Shown in pieces: positions 1 through 8,294 of a DNA stretch of 38,739 nt. Under the pieces are notes generated by a model. The model saw nothing but the letters and a program-made list of their open reading frames with translations. It was not told the origin of the DNA and did no database searches. The position numbers and the translations under genes are program-made. Position 1 is the first letter of the stretch. Every line of letters begins with the position of its first letter. Location of the stretch: assembly GCA_021802965.1 (NCBI GenBank), contig JAJZQZ010000006.1:1-38739 (forward strand). The letters run 5' to 3'. This DNA comes from Actinomycetes bacterium (GTDB taxonomy: Bacteria > Actinomycetota > Thermoleophilia > RBG-16-64-13).

Positions 1-127
1 TCAGTGTGTGTCAGGAGTCACAGGTCGTGTCAACCCATTCAGTTGGACAGGATGAAAGGCCGGGTTTCTGTCGGGTATCGGGAGATACGCCACGTGTTGC
101 GGCCTACGTCCGGGCGAGAGAGAGAAC

Positions 128-457
128 CTACCGGGGCGCCCACATTATGATGCCGACGCCGGCCAGGCAGACCGCGGCGCCGATGAGATCGAAGCGGTCG
201 GGCCTCAGCCCGTCGATCCCCCAGCCCCACGCCGTCGACATGACCACGAAGATGCCCCCGTAGGCGGCATAGATGCGGCCGAACGACCCGGTGGGCTGAA
301 GCGTGGGCAGAATGCCATACACGAACAGGACGAGCGCTCCGACAAGGCCGTACACCAGACCCCGACCGTCCCTCAGCCAGAGCCACACCAGATAGCCGCC
401 CCCTATCTCGGCCAGGCCCGCCAAGATGAACAGCGCGATACTTTGCCCGACCTGCAT
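128..457 (-). CDS. YnfA/UPF0060 family small membrane protein
   Basis: 109 aa; hydrophobic helices and YnfA-like motifs ([59 protein letters not shown]). Confidence 0.9.
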   Translation of the reverse strand: MQVGQSIALFILAGLAEIGGGYLVWLWLRDGRGLVYGLVGALVLFVYGILPTLQPTGSFGRIYAAYGGIFVVMSTAWGWGIDGLRPDRFDLIGAAVCLAGVGIIMWAPR

Positions 458-463
458 GACCCG

Positions 464-1309
464 CTACTCGTCCGGGTCTGGGTAGGAACGCCCCCTTCGG
501 CTCGCGTTGAGACCGAGCTCTCGAAGGTGAGCCGACGCGAGGTCGCCGGCCAGCTGGCCGTCGTGGTTCTTGACCGCTCGGTAGATCCCCACATGCTGGT
601 GGAGGGTCAAGATCCCACCGTAGCTTCTGGCGAAGATCTCCTTGCGGCGCTGGGTCATGAGGCTGAGCGTGGTGTCGAGCATGCGACTAAGAACTTCATT
701 ACGTGAAGCTACACCCAAAGCGTGGTGGAACTCGGTGTCGGAATCGAGCGCCGCCCTGCCCTCGAGCACCTCCTCCTGCATCACGATGACGGCCGACTTG
801 AGAGCGTCGAGATCGCCCTGAGTCGCGAGCACGGCTGCTCTTTCGGCCGCTTTGCGCTCCAGAGCTTCGCGCACGTCGAGCACCTCGAGAAAGGTCTCGT
901 GCTCTTTCATCAAGTAGGAGGCGAGGAGACTGACCACCTCTTCTGTCCGCCGTCCGCGCACGAAGAGCCCCTGGCCCGGCCGGGCTTCGAGCATCCCCCG
1001 CGCCTCGAGGATGCGCAGAGCCTCACGCACACTCGTCCGGCTCACCGCCAGCCGGTCGGCCAGCGTTCGCTCCGATGGCAGCTGATCTCCCGGCTCCAGA
1101 CGGCCGGAGGAGATCAATGCTTGGAGTTGCTGCACCACGTCCTCATAGAGTCGGCGCCGGCGCACGGGCGTCAAAGCAAGGCCCTCGCTCTCGCCGTCGT
1201 CGTAGTGGGAGGGCAGAGAGTCGGCATGCGCTCCGCTGATGCGGTTCAGGTCGACCAGGCGGCGGAGGACGTCGCGGGCGCGCTCGGTGGGGACGTTGCG
1301 AACAGTCAT
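464..1309 (-). CDS. GntR/FadR-family transcriptional regulator
   Basis: N-terminal wHTH (LYEDVVQQLQALISSGRLEPGDQLPSERTLADRLAVSRTSVREALRILEARGML) plus FCD-like helical domain; start chosen at ATG 1309, just past the cobO stop; ORF extends to 1336. Confidence 0.88.
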   Translation of the reverse strand: MTVRNVPTERARDVLRRLVDLNRISGAHADSLPSHYDDGESEGLALTPVRRRRLYEDVVQQLQALISSGRLEPGDQLPSERTLADRLAVSRTSVREALRILEARGMLEARPGQGLFVRGRRTEEVVSLLASYLMKEHETFLEVLDVREALERKAAERAAVLATQGDLDALKSAVIVMQEEVLEGRAALDSDTEFHHALGVASRNEVLSRMLDTTLSLMTQRRKEIFARSYGGILTLHQHVGIYRAVKNHDGQLAGDLASAHLRELGLNASRRGRSYPDPDE

Positions 1310-1310
1310 G

Positions 1311-1832
1311 TCAGTACTCGATACCCTTCTGGGCACGCAAACCCGCGCGAAACCCGTGCTTCACCGCGCGCATCTCGGTCACCGTGTCGGCGGCGTCGAT
1401 GAGCTCCTGCTTCGCGCGCCTACCCGTGATGATGACAGATAGTTCCTCCGGCTTGCCGTGGAGGAACTGCACCACCTCGTCCACATCGACCAGGCCGTAG
1501 TCGAGAGCGTAGTTCAGTTCGTCCATGACCAGCAGATCGTACTCCCGACTATGAGCCAGCTCCCGACACAGGGCCCACGCGCTCTGGGCAAGCTCGCGAT
1601 CCTCCTCCAGACCCTCCTTGAGCCAGGTGAAGCCGGAACCCAGGCGCGCCAAGTAGATGTTGGGGAACCTCTGGATCGCGAATATCTCGCCGTACGTCCA
1701 TTTGCCCTTCATGAACTGCACGATGGCGACGTTCTGCCCATGGCCGGCCGCCCGAAAGGCTGTGCCCAGGGCCGCCGTCGTCTTGCCTTTTCCGTCGCCC
1801 GTGTGAACGAGGATTCTGCCCTTGCGTGGCAT
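1311..1832 (-). CDS. cobO: cob(I)yrinic acid a,c-diamide adenosyltransferase (CobO/BtuR type)
   Basis: 173 aa; GDGKGKTTAALGTAFRAAGHGQNVAIVQFMKG P-loop, VMDELNYALDYGLVDVDEVV, IITGRRAKQELIDAADTVTEM. Confidence 0.93.
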   Translation of the reverse strand: MPRKGRILVHTGDGKGKTTAALGTAFRAAGHGQNVAIVQFMKGKWTYGEIFAIQRFPNIYLARLGSGFTWLKEGLEEDRELAQSAWALCRELAHSREYDLLVMDELNYALDYGLVDVDEVVQFLHGKPEELSVIITGRRAKQELIDAADTVTEMRAVKHGFRAGLRAQKGIEY

Positions 1833-1893
1833 CTAGGCCCCTGCTCGCGGATCGCATACCAGTCTGAGATATTACAGCACCGTGATGTCGGAA

Positions 1894-1905
1894 CCACGGT
1901 CGTGG
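1894..1905. promoter_or_regulatory. Dyad CCACG-GT-CGTGG in the cobO/YbaK divergent intergenic region (candidate operator)
   Basis: Exact 5-bp arms; overlaps a second dyad ACCGTG...CACGGT (1879-1900); 87-bp divergent promoter region. Confidence 0.35.
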
Positions 1906-1919
1906 GGTACTTTACAGAT

Positions 1920-2405
1920 ATGGCTGACGAAACGACACTGAGGGCTTTCCTTTCACTCGCCGGGGTGCAGTGCGACCTCGCCGAGGTGGGCTACGCCCGC
2001 ACGGCGCAAGAGGCGGCGGAAGCCCTGGGGGCGCCCCTCACCCAGATCGTGAAGAGTCTCGTCTGCCTGGTAGACGGCCGGCCGGTGATCGCTCTGGTGA
2101 CCGGCGACCGCTCCCTGTCCCTCGACAAGCTCGGTGCTGTCGCTCAGGCCGAACGAGCCGTGCTCGCGCGGGGCTCGGTGGTCGAGACGGTGACGGGTTA
2201 CGCGGTGGGAGCCGTGGCTCCCGTCGGCCACCCGAGCCAGCTTCCCGTGTTCGGCGATCTCGCTGTAGGCAGGCTGAAGGACGCATACTTCGGCGGAGGG
2301 TCCCACCACCACATGCTCCGCATGGCGCCCCGCGACCTGGAACGCCTGACGCCCGTCGTGTGGGCCGACCTGGCAAGCGATGAACCCGAGGGCGCGTCGT
2401 CATGA
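1920..2405 (+). CDS. YbaK/EbsC-family aminoacyl-tRNA deacylase-like protein
   Basis: In-frame ATG at 1920 within longer ORF 1458-2405; PLTQIVKSLVCLVDGRPVIALVTGDRSLSLDKL, VGAVAPVGHPSQLPVFGD. Confidence 0.87.
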   Translation: MADETTLRAFLSLAGVQCDLAEVGYARTAQEAAEALGAPLTQIVKSLVCLVDGRPVIALVTGDRSLSLDKLGAVAQAERAVLARGSVVETVTGYAVGAVAPVGHPSQLPVFGDLAVGRLKDAYFGGGSHHHMLRMAPRDLERLTPVVWADLASDEPEGASS

Positions 2406-3496
2406 TGGCCCGCGACTCCCTATGCCCCCCAGCACCCACGACTCGGTGTAGACACACAGGCTTCCCGAGCATCGCCTCTGTACTCAACGCCGTTCTGATC
2501 CTGGTGGTCCTGGCTCTCTTCGCGTCCGCCGCCCTGTCCCCTCTCCCGGCCGTGGCGACCCCGGTGCACACCATAACACTGGGCGCGGAGGTACAGTCAC
2601 AGCACTACATCGTCCAAGCTCGCCACGAATCTGTGGCATCCAGCACACTCGACAAGGCCGAGCGCGCGTGGAGCCAGCTGGCGCCTCACTTCGGGCGCCT
2701 CCCCAAGAAGCCCATAACGATCGTCGTCGTCGAAGACTCCGCGGAATACGAGCAGATCCAGCCCGCTCCGATGACTCGTGGCTTCGCCACGTTCGGAGGC
2801 CGCCAGATCTACCTGCTGGGCGCCCAACTCGACCAGGAGGTCGTCACCCACGAGCTAGCCCACATCCTGCTCGGGCTGAACGTGCGCGACGGCTTGGACA
2901 TCCCCGACTGGTTCAACGAAGGCCTCGCGCAGTACGCATCAGGAGCTCAGCGCCCGAGCCTGGAGTTCATATACGCCGCGACCTCAGGCGGTTTTGTCCC
3001 GCTGCCTGCCCTGGACTCGATCGACGCGCTCCAGGGTCCCAACAGAGACCTCGCCACCGTCGAAGGCCTGGCTGTGGTGGGCTTCCTGGCCGACACCTAC
3101 GGCGAGCCGGATCTATGGCGACTGGTGGCTCATCTCGCGACGGCGAGATCGTTCGGCCAGGCGCTCATCGACACCTACGGGCGCACCGACCAGGAGATCA
3201 GCCGGCAGTGGATGGCCTACGCTCGAAACAACTACAGCCTCTTCTCGGCGTCGGGCCTGCGCTTCATCGGAGGCTTCGCCTTCATCGTGCTCGCTCTCGT
3301 CGCGGCGACGCTCTGGTTCATCCGCCGCTCGGTGCTGCTGGCCCGCAAGGTCGGGGAACCTTCACTCACGCAGACCGAAGTGAACGCGGCGCGCGCCCTG
3401 GAAGACGAATGGAAGAGCACCCATGGATCCGGGGGTCCCGCGGCGTTCCCCGCTGAAGACCGCCGCACGATTGACACTCCTCCCCCGCCTCCCTAA
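2402..3496 (+). CDS. Peptidase MA-like gluzincin metalloprotease, membrane anchored
   Basis: Signal/TM N-terminus; HELAHILLGLN zinc motif, WFNEGLAQYASG; C-terminal TM; ATGA overlap with upstream gene. Confidence 0.85.
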   Translation: MMARDSLCPPAPTTRCRHTGFPSIASVLNAVLILVVLALFASAALSPLPAVATPVHTITLGAEVQSQHYIVQARHESVASSTLDKAERAWSQLAPHFGRLPKKPITIVVVEDSAEYEQIQPAPMTRGFATFGGRQIYLLGAQLDQEVVTHELAHILLGLNVRDGLDIPDWFNEGLAQYASGAQRPSLEFIYAATSGGFVPLPALDSIDALQGPNRDLATVEGLAVVGFLADTYGEPDLWRLVAHLATARSFGQALIDTYGRTDQEISRQWMAYARNNYSLFSASGLRFIGGFAFIVLALVAATLWFIRRSVLLARKVGEPSLTQTEVNAARALEDEWKSTHGSGGPAAFPAEDRRTIDTPPPPP

Positions 3497-3566
3497 ACTC
3501 AGAGGCATTGCCCCGTCCGCTTGCCGTCCGCAAAACGGGGGACCGAACCCGAGGGGAGTCGGATCG

Positions 3567-4016
3567 ATGAGACCGAGCCGACAGTGGACCTGGATAGCGG
3601 CGCTGGTGGTCGTGGTGATCCTAGTGCTTCCGATGCCGATCGCGGAGCGCTACACCTCGCCCACCCAGGACGGTCAATATCTGCTGCATCCACTCCGGTC
3701 CTACGAATTCATCTGGACCGCCGCCTGGACGACCCCCTCGTCGCCGCTGAGCACGTCGGGAAAAGCGCTGGCAGAGGCAAAGAAGTACTTCGCCGTCAGC
3801 ACGGTGCGCCCCACCAAGGTCGAGCTGCTCTTCCTGCCCGACAGTGTCCCCTACACGTATCGCACAGCGCGCGGCGATGTGCTCACAGCCGCGACGCACG
3901 GCCCGTTCGTGTGGCAGGTCTGGGGCACAGATTCCGCGGACGCCGAACCTTCCGCCCCTGACGTCGTCGCGCTGATCGACTTCAAGACGGGCAAGGTGCT
4001 GAGCGCGATCGGCTAG
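3567..4016 (+). CDS. Hypothetical N-terminally membrane-anchored protein
   Basis: 149 aa from ATG 3567; single N-terminal TM then extracytoplasmic domain; no recognised family. Confidence 0.7.
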   Translation: MRPSRQWTWIAALVVVVILVLPMPIAERYTSPTQDGQYLLHPLRSYEFIWTAAWTTPSSPLSTSGKALAEAKKYFAVSTVRPTKVELLFLPDSVPYTYRTARGDVLTAATHGPFVWQVWGTDSADAEPSAPDVVALIDFKTGKVLSAIG

Positions 4017-4056
4017 GCGCCGGGCGATCGCGACTCAGACTCCGGTCGGACGCCGG

Positions 4057-4401
4057 TCAGACCAGGGACTCTCCGGGTTGGCCGAACGTGCCGGGCCGAG
4101 CGACGAGCGTCAGCATGCAGTCGGCATGGAAGGGTGCGAGCAGCAGGTTGAGCTCCTCGAACTCGATCGTCATGGTGTCCAGGCCCCCGACCCCTGTCTC
4201 TTGCCCAAAGCGCTGGGCCGCCGCGACGACATCCACGACCAGCGCCGAGATCGTGTCGGTGTCGACAGAGTCGGAGCGAGCGCTGTTGATGACCAATCCC
4301 TGATCAGAGACCAGGATGGCGGCGAGCACCCCCGGCACCTCCAGGTACCCCTTCATCAGCTCATAGATGGGGTCTTCACCTTCCACCTTGCCTCCGTTCA
4401 A
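4057..4401 (-). CDS. Roadblock/LC7 domain protein
   Basis: 114 aa; PGVLAAILVSDQGLVINSARSDSVDTDTISALVVDVVAAAQRFGQETGVG...NLLLAPFHADCMLTLVAR. Confidence 0.88.
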   Translation of the reverse strand: MNGGKVEGEDPIYELMKGYLEVPGVLAAILVSDQGLVINSARSDSVDTDTISALVVDVVAAAQRFGQETGVGGLDTMTIEFEELNLLLAPFHADCMLTLVARPGTFGQPGESLV

Positions 4402-4697
4402 TCGGCCGGGAACGCGGCCCGCACCTGGTAGGCCAGGATCTTCTGCGTCCGTTCCGCCAGCTCCTGCGTCTCGTACGCCAGTTCCAGGCCTTCCGGCTTG
4501 GCCACGATCTCGGAGAGGAACATACTGCTCCGCTCGAGGGGGACAGCACCGCCTGAAGAGCGCATCCCCTCAGTCGGCCACGCGACGAGCTTGTCGCCCG
4601 CTAGGAAGAGCTCGTTGGTCTCGGCGCGGTCGAGGGACACCCGAAGGCGGACCGCCCAGCCGTCAGCTACGTTCGTGGTCTGCACATCGAGTTCCAT
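4398..4697 (-). CDS. Hypothetical protein, overlapping start of roadblock gene
   Basis: 99 aa from MELDVQTT; 4-nt overlap with 4057-4401 suggests translational coupling. Confidence 0.65.
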   Translation of the reverse strand: MELDVQTTNVADGWAVRLRVSLDRAETNELFLAGDKLVAWPTEGMRSSGGAVPLERSSMFLSEIVAKPEGLELAYETQELAERTQKILAYQVRAAFPAD

Positions 4698-4779
4698 TCT
4701 GCCGATGATATCAGCCCGCCGCCGGATACGGAGGGGTCGTGAAACATACGTCGGCTGCCACACCGGACGCTCGCATGAC

Positions 4780-4820
4780 GGCTGTGGCGGCCGCCCCGGT
4801 CGGGGGCGGCCGCCACAGCC
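4780..4820. terminator. 18-bp perfect inverted repeat hairpin, T-tract on + side
   Basis: GGCTGTGGCGGCCGCCCC-GGTCG-GGGGCGGCCGCCACAGCC followed by ACTTCGTTTTT; lies between minus-strand genes 4398-4697 and 4864-5658. Confidence 0.6.
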
Positions 4821-4863
4821 ACTTCGTTTTTCGCCCGGCAGGGCAGCGCTGCAGAGGCGACCC

Positions 4864-5658
4864 CTAGCGCTGTAATCTATAGGTCGCCGTCACCGTGGCG
4901 GTGACGTCGATGTTCGTGGGATTCATCGGGGGCGGCGTGACCGAGTCCGCCGCCTTCGCGCCCGCCATCTCCCGGGTGCCGTAGATGATGGGCGGCGTGG
5001 AAGAGGAGCCCTCGTTCATCACCATGACGTCGCCCACCTTGACTCCAGCAGCCGTGGCGAGCGCCTGCGCCTTGCTCAGAGCGTTCTCGAAGGCTTTCGC
5101 CAACGCCTGGTTCACCGCCTGGTTGTCATCGGAGAGCTGCCAGCTCGGACCGGAGATGTTGTTGGCCCCCGCTTCGGTGGCGGCTTTGTACACGACGGGT
5201 ACCTGGGTCATGTCCGTCATCGTCACCGTGACCGAGTTACTCGCCCTGTACCCGACCAATGTCTCCTGACCTGTCTGCTGATCGTATCTCCGATTCGGGT
5301 AGACGACGACGTTCGACGTTTCGATCTGATCTTGCTTGATCCCGACCGCCTTCAACCCGTCGAGGACCTTCTGCATCTGCTTGGAGTTCGCGTCAAGCGC
5401 CGCGCCGGCCGTGTCAGCGTCGTTCTCCACGGCCACGCTCACGACCGCTTCGTCGGGCATGACCGTCGCCTTACCCGTGCCCGTCACCGTGATGGTATCG
5501 ATCGGCTGGCTAGTCGACACCGTGGACCCCTCCGCCGGAGCGCCGTTCGACTGGCACCCGCTCACGACGAGTCCAAGGGCAGCAAGGACCACGACGCCCA
5601 AGAGCACGAGCACTCCCGAGCGTGTCCGGCCGCTCCCCCGGGTCATCCATGTACTCAT
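4864..5658 (-). CDS. SIMPL domain (DUF541) lipoprotein
   Basis: 264 aa; lipobox-like LVVSGC; ITVTGTGKATVMPDEAVVSVAVEND, GYRASNSVTVTMTDM, VDVTATVTATYRL-type C-terminus. Confidence 0.9.
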   Translation of the reverse strand: MSTWMTRGSGRTRSGVLVLLGVVVLAALGLVVSGCQSNGAPAEGSTVSTSQPIDTITVTGTGKATVMPDEAVVSVAVENDADTAGAALDANSKQMQKVLDGLKAVGIKQDQIETSNVVVYPNRRYDQQTGQETLVGYRASNSVTVTMTDMTQVPVVYKAATEAGANNISGPSWQLSDDNQAVNQALAKAFENALSKAQALATAAGVKVGDVMVMNEGSSSTPPIIYGTREMAGAKAADSVTPPPMNPTNIDVTATVTATYRLQR

Positions 5659-5822
5659 AGCAGCTCTCCCCTCGAGACGCGGCGCGCCGTCCGCGGGGCA
5701 CGCCGTCCGAATTCGATGACACCCGTACGACGCCTGCCTGCGGGTGGCGGTTCCAGCCTACGACCGCGCGGTGGAGCTGCGAGGGGGCGAGAGCTGGGTC
5801 GCCTATCGGTGGCATGGCACGC

Positions 5823-6794
5823 CTACTCGCCCCTCCGGCTGAGCCGTCCGAGCATCCGCGCCAGCTCCTGCCGATCACGGAACGGGATCTCGATCCGGCC
5901 GCCCTCTCCTTTCAGACGGACCACGGGCATCACCTCGAAGAGCCCGTACATGCCATCGCGAAGGGCGTCCACCACCGAAGGTTCGAGGCCCTGCGAGATC
6001 CCCGGCGCGGTCGCGGTGGACTTCGCGCTCTCGTTCAGGCGCCGAACCTCGGCTTCGACCGCCCGCACCGACCAGCCGGCCTCCGCCGCCCGCCGCCCTA
6101 CCCGGACCTGGTCTCCCCGACTCCGCAGGCCCAGCAGCGCGCGGCCGTGGCCTTCACTGAGCGCTCCCTGAGCCAGAAGCTCCTGCGTCGGTGCGGGCAG
6201 ATCGAGGAGCCGCACCTTGTTGGCGATCGCGGACCGGCTCTTGCCTACTCGCCCCGCCAGCGCCTCCTGGGTCACCCCCAGGTCGTCGAGCAGCACCTGG
6301 AGAGCGTACGCTTCGTCGATGGGGTTGAGCTGCTGACGAGCCACGTTCTCTATCAGAGCGAGCTCCAGACTCTCCACGTCGGAGGCCTGGCGGACGATCG
6401 CGGGGACGACAGTGTGACCGGCCGCTTGCACCGCACGCCAGCGACGTTCGCCCGCGATAAGCTCGTAGCCGTCGCCCACCTGGCGCACGATCACCGGCTG
6501 CACGACCCCTACAGCCGCGATCGAAGCTGCCAACTCGGCGAGCGATTCCGCGTCCATGGAACGGCGAGGCTGGCGCGGGTTGGGCCGGATGGACGTCACC
6601 GGTAGATCGAGGACTCCCGGGGGCGCCTGTACGTCCACTGCTGCTCGAGCCACGGGGGCGGACCCGACGGAACCGCCGTCGCCCTCGGCCTCCTGCGCAG
6701 CACGTGGTCCTCGGAGGTCGGAGAGACGGCTCCCGCCTTCTCCCAACAGCTCAGCCAAACCGCGACCAAGACCGCTCTTCTTCGGGCTAGGCAC
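5823..6794 (-). CDS. parB: Chromosome partitioning protein ParB
   Basis: GLGRGLAELLGEG start (GTG 6794, overlaps parA stop); LPVTSIRPNPRQPRRSMDAESLAELAASI, GERRWRA, HTH VTQEALAGRVGKSRSAIANKVRLL. Confidence 0.96.
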   Translation of the reverse strand: MPSPKKSGLGRGLAELLGEGGSRLSDLRGPRAAQEAEGDGGSVGSAPVARAAVDVQAPPGVLDLPVTSIRPNPRQPRRSMDAESLAELAASIAAVGVVQPVIVRQVGDGYELIAGERRWRAVQAAGHTVVPAIVRQASDVESLELALIENVARQQLNPIDEAYALQVLLDDLGVTQEALAGRVGKSRSAIANKVRLLDLPAPTQELLAQGALSEGHGRALLGLRSRGDQVRVGRRAAEAGWSVRAVEAEVRRLNESAKSTATAPGISQGLEPSVVDALRDGMYGLFEVMPVVRLKGEGGRIEIPFRDRQELARMLGRLSRRGE

Positions 6795-7551
6795 GCTCGA
6801 CCACCTCCTTGGCCAGATCGAAGTATGCGTCGGACCCGGGGCATGCAGGATCCAGCATGGAGACGGGCAAGCCGTGGCTCGGCGCTTCGGCCAGACGGAC
6901 ATTGCGCGGCACAACGGTAGTGTAGGTGAGCTCCGGGAAATGAGAGCGCACCTCGGCCTCGACCTCTCGGGCGAGGTTCGTGCGCAGGTCGGCCATCGTC
7001 AGCACGATACCGCCGACCAGCAAGCCCGGATTGAGGCGGTTCCTCACTGCGTCGACCGTCTCGAGAAGCTGAGCGAGGCCTTCGAGCGCGTAGTACTCGG
7101 TCTGTACCGGCACGATCACCTCCTGAGCCGCCACCAGAGCGTTCACGGTCAGCAGACCGAGGGATGGCGGGCAGTCGATGAAGACGAACCCGAAAGCATC
7201 GGACGCCGCGAGCACCGAGTGCAGTGCGTCGTGCAGCCGGGATTCTCGGCGGTCCAGCTCGGCGAGCAGGACGTCGGCTCCCGCGAGCTCCCGCGACGAG
7301 GGGGCCAGGGAGAGCCCCGGCACCACCGTGTCCCGCGTGACCTCCCGGAGCGAGGCTTCGCCCAGCAACACCTCGAACATCGTCGGATCTTCGGCCGGAG
7401 GCCGATGTCCGAGGCCTGTGGTGGCGTTGGCCTGGGGATCGATGTCGATCAGAAGCACGTGTTCGCCCGCCTGGGCGAGTGTGGCGGCAAGGTTGATCGC
7501 GGTGGTCGTCTTGCCCACTCCGCCCTTCTGATTGGCCACCGCGTAGATCAT
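6787..7551 (-). CDS. parA: Chromosome partitioning ATPase ParA/Soj
   Basis: MIYAVANQKGGVGKTTTAINLAATLA, LLIDIDPQANATTGLG, FIDCPPSLGLLTVNAL; start at ATG 7551. Confidence 0.97.
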   Translation of the reverse strand: MIYAVANQKGGVGKTTTAINLAATLAQAGEHVLLIDIDPQANATTGLGHRPPAEDPTMFEVLLGEASLREVTRDTVVPGLSLAPSSRELAGADVLLAELDRRESRLHDALHSVLAASDAFGFVFIDCPPSLGLLTVNALVAAQEVIVPVQTEYYALEGLAQLLETVDAVRNRLNPGLLVGGIVLTMADLRTNLAREVEAEVRSHFPELTYTTVVPRNVRLAEAPSHGLPVSMLDPACPGSDAYFDLAKEVVERA

Positions 7552-8291
7552 GTCGCCCCACCTCGACTTCGGCGCGCTTGTCCGAGGGGTCGTTTCTCCG
7601 GAACGCCCGGACGCCGAGGATACGCAGACGGCGTCGGCCTCGTCTTGCTCGCCACATACAGCCAGCGATTCTCGGCCCCAGCGAAAGGCCACACTTGTTT
7701 CCCACAAAGCCCGGGGGCCCCCAGTATAGCGAGGGCGTTGTCGCCCGATGTACGCTCTTGGTCCGACATGGGCCCTTTCATGACGACGAGCGAGCCGCCC
7801 ACTCGCACCAGGGGAACGGTGAGCTCAGCCACGACCGCAAGCGAGGCCAGCGCGCGCGACACGGCGACGTCGAAGCTCTCTCGCTCCGGGCCGCGCCCCA
7901 GTTCCTCGGCTCGGGCGCACTGCACCTGCAGGTTGGTCAAACCGAGACAGGCGGCCGCCTCGGCGATGAAGCCGCATTTCTTCGCCACCGACTCCGCCGC
8001 GACGACCTCCATGCGAGGCAAGGCGATGGCAAGGACGACCGCCGGCAGACCGCCGCCGGATCCGACGTCGATGATACGTCCCGCGGAGTGAAACTCGGGA
8101 AGGTCCAAGAGCGAGAGACAGTCGAGAAAATGCAGCCGCTCGATCCCCTCGCAATCTCGGATCGCCGTGACGTTAACGGGGGATCTCGCGAGCAGATCAG
8201 CGAAGGCCGCCAACCGGGACACAGCCTCCCGCGGGAGGCCCCGCGCCTCGTATTCCTCGGTCTGCAAGAGCTGCATGGACTCAGACTCCAC
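7548..8291 (-). CDS. rsmG: 16S rRNA (guanine527-N7)-methyltransferase RsmG
   Basis: NVTAIRD...RLHFLDCLSLLDL, IIDVGSGGGLPAVVLAIALP, VAVSRALASLAVVAEL. Confidence 0.94.
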   Translation of the reverse strand: MESESMQLLQTEEYEARGLPREAVSRLAAFADLLARSPVNVTAIRDCEGIERLHFLDCLSLLDLPEFHSAGRIIDVGSGGGLPAVVLAIALPRMEVVAAESVAKKCGFIAEAAACLGLTNLQVQCARAEELGRGPERESFDVAVSRALASLAVVAELTVPLVRVGGSLVVMKGPMSDQERTSGDNALAILGAPGLCGKQVWPFAGAENRWLYVASKTRPTPSAYPRRPGVPEKRPLGQARRSRGGAT

Positions 8292-8294
8292 CCA

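Noticed and set aside
686-706. CTTCA-TTACG-TGAAG dyad considered as parS
   Set aside because: Too many mismatches to TGTTTCACGTGAAACA and located within the GntR gene.
6556-8091. 511-aa plus-strand ORF across parB/parA/rsmG
   Set aside because: Antisense artefact; Ser/Arg/Thr-rich with no domains.
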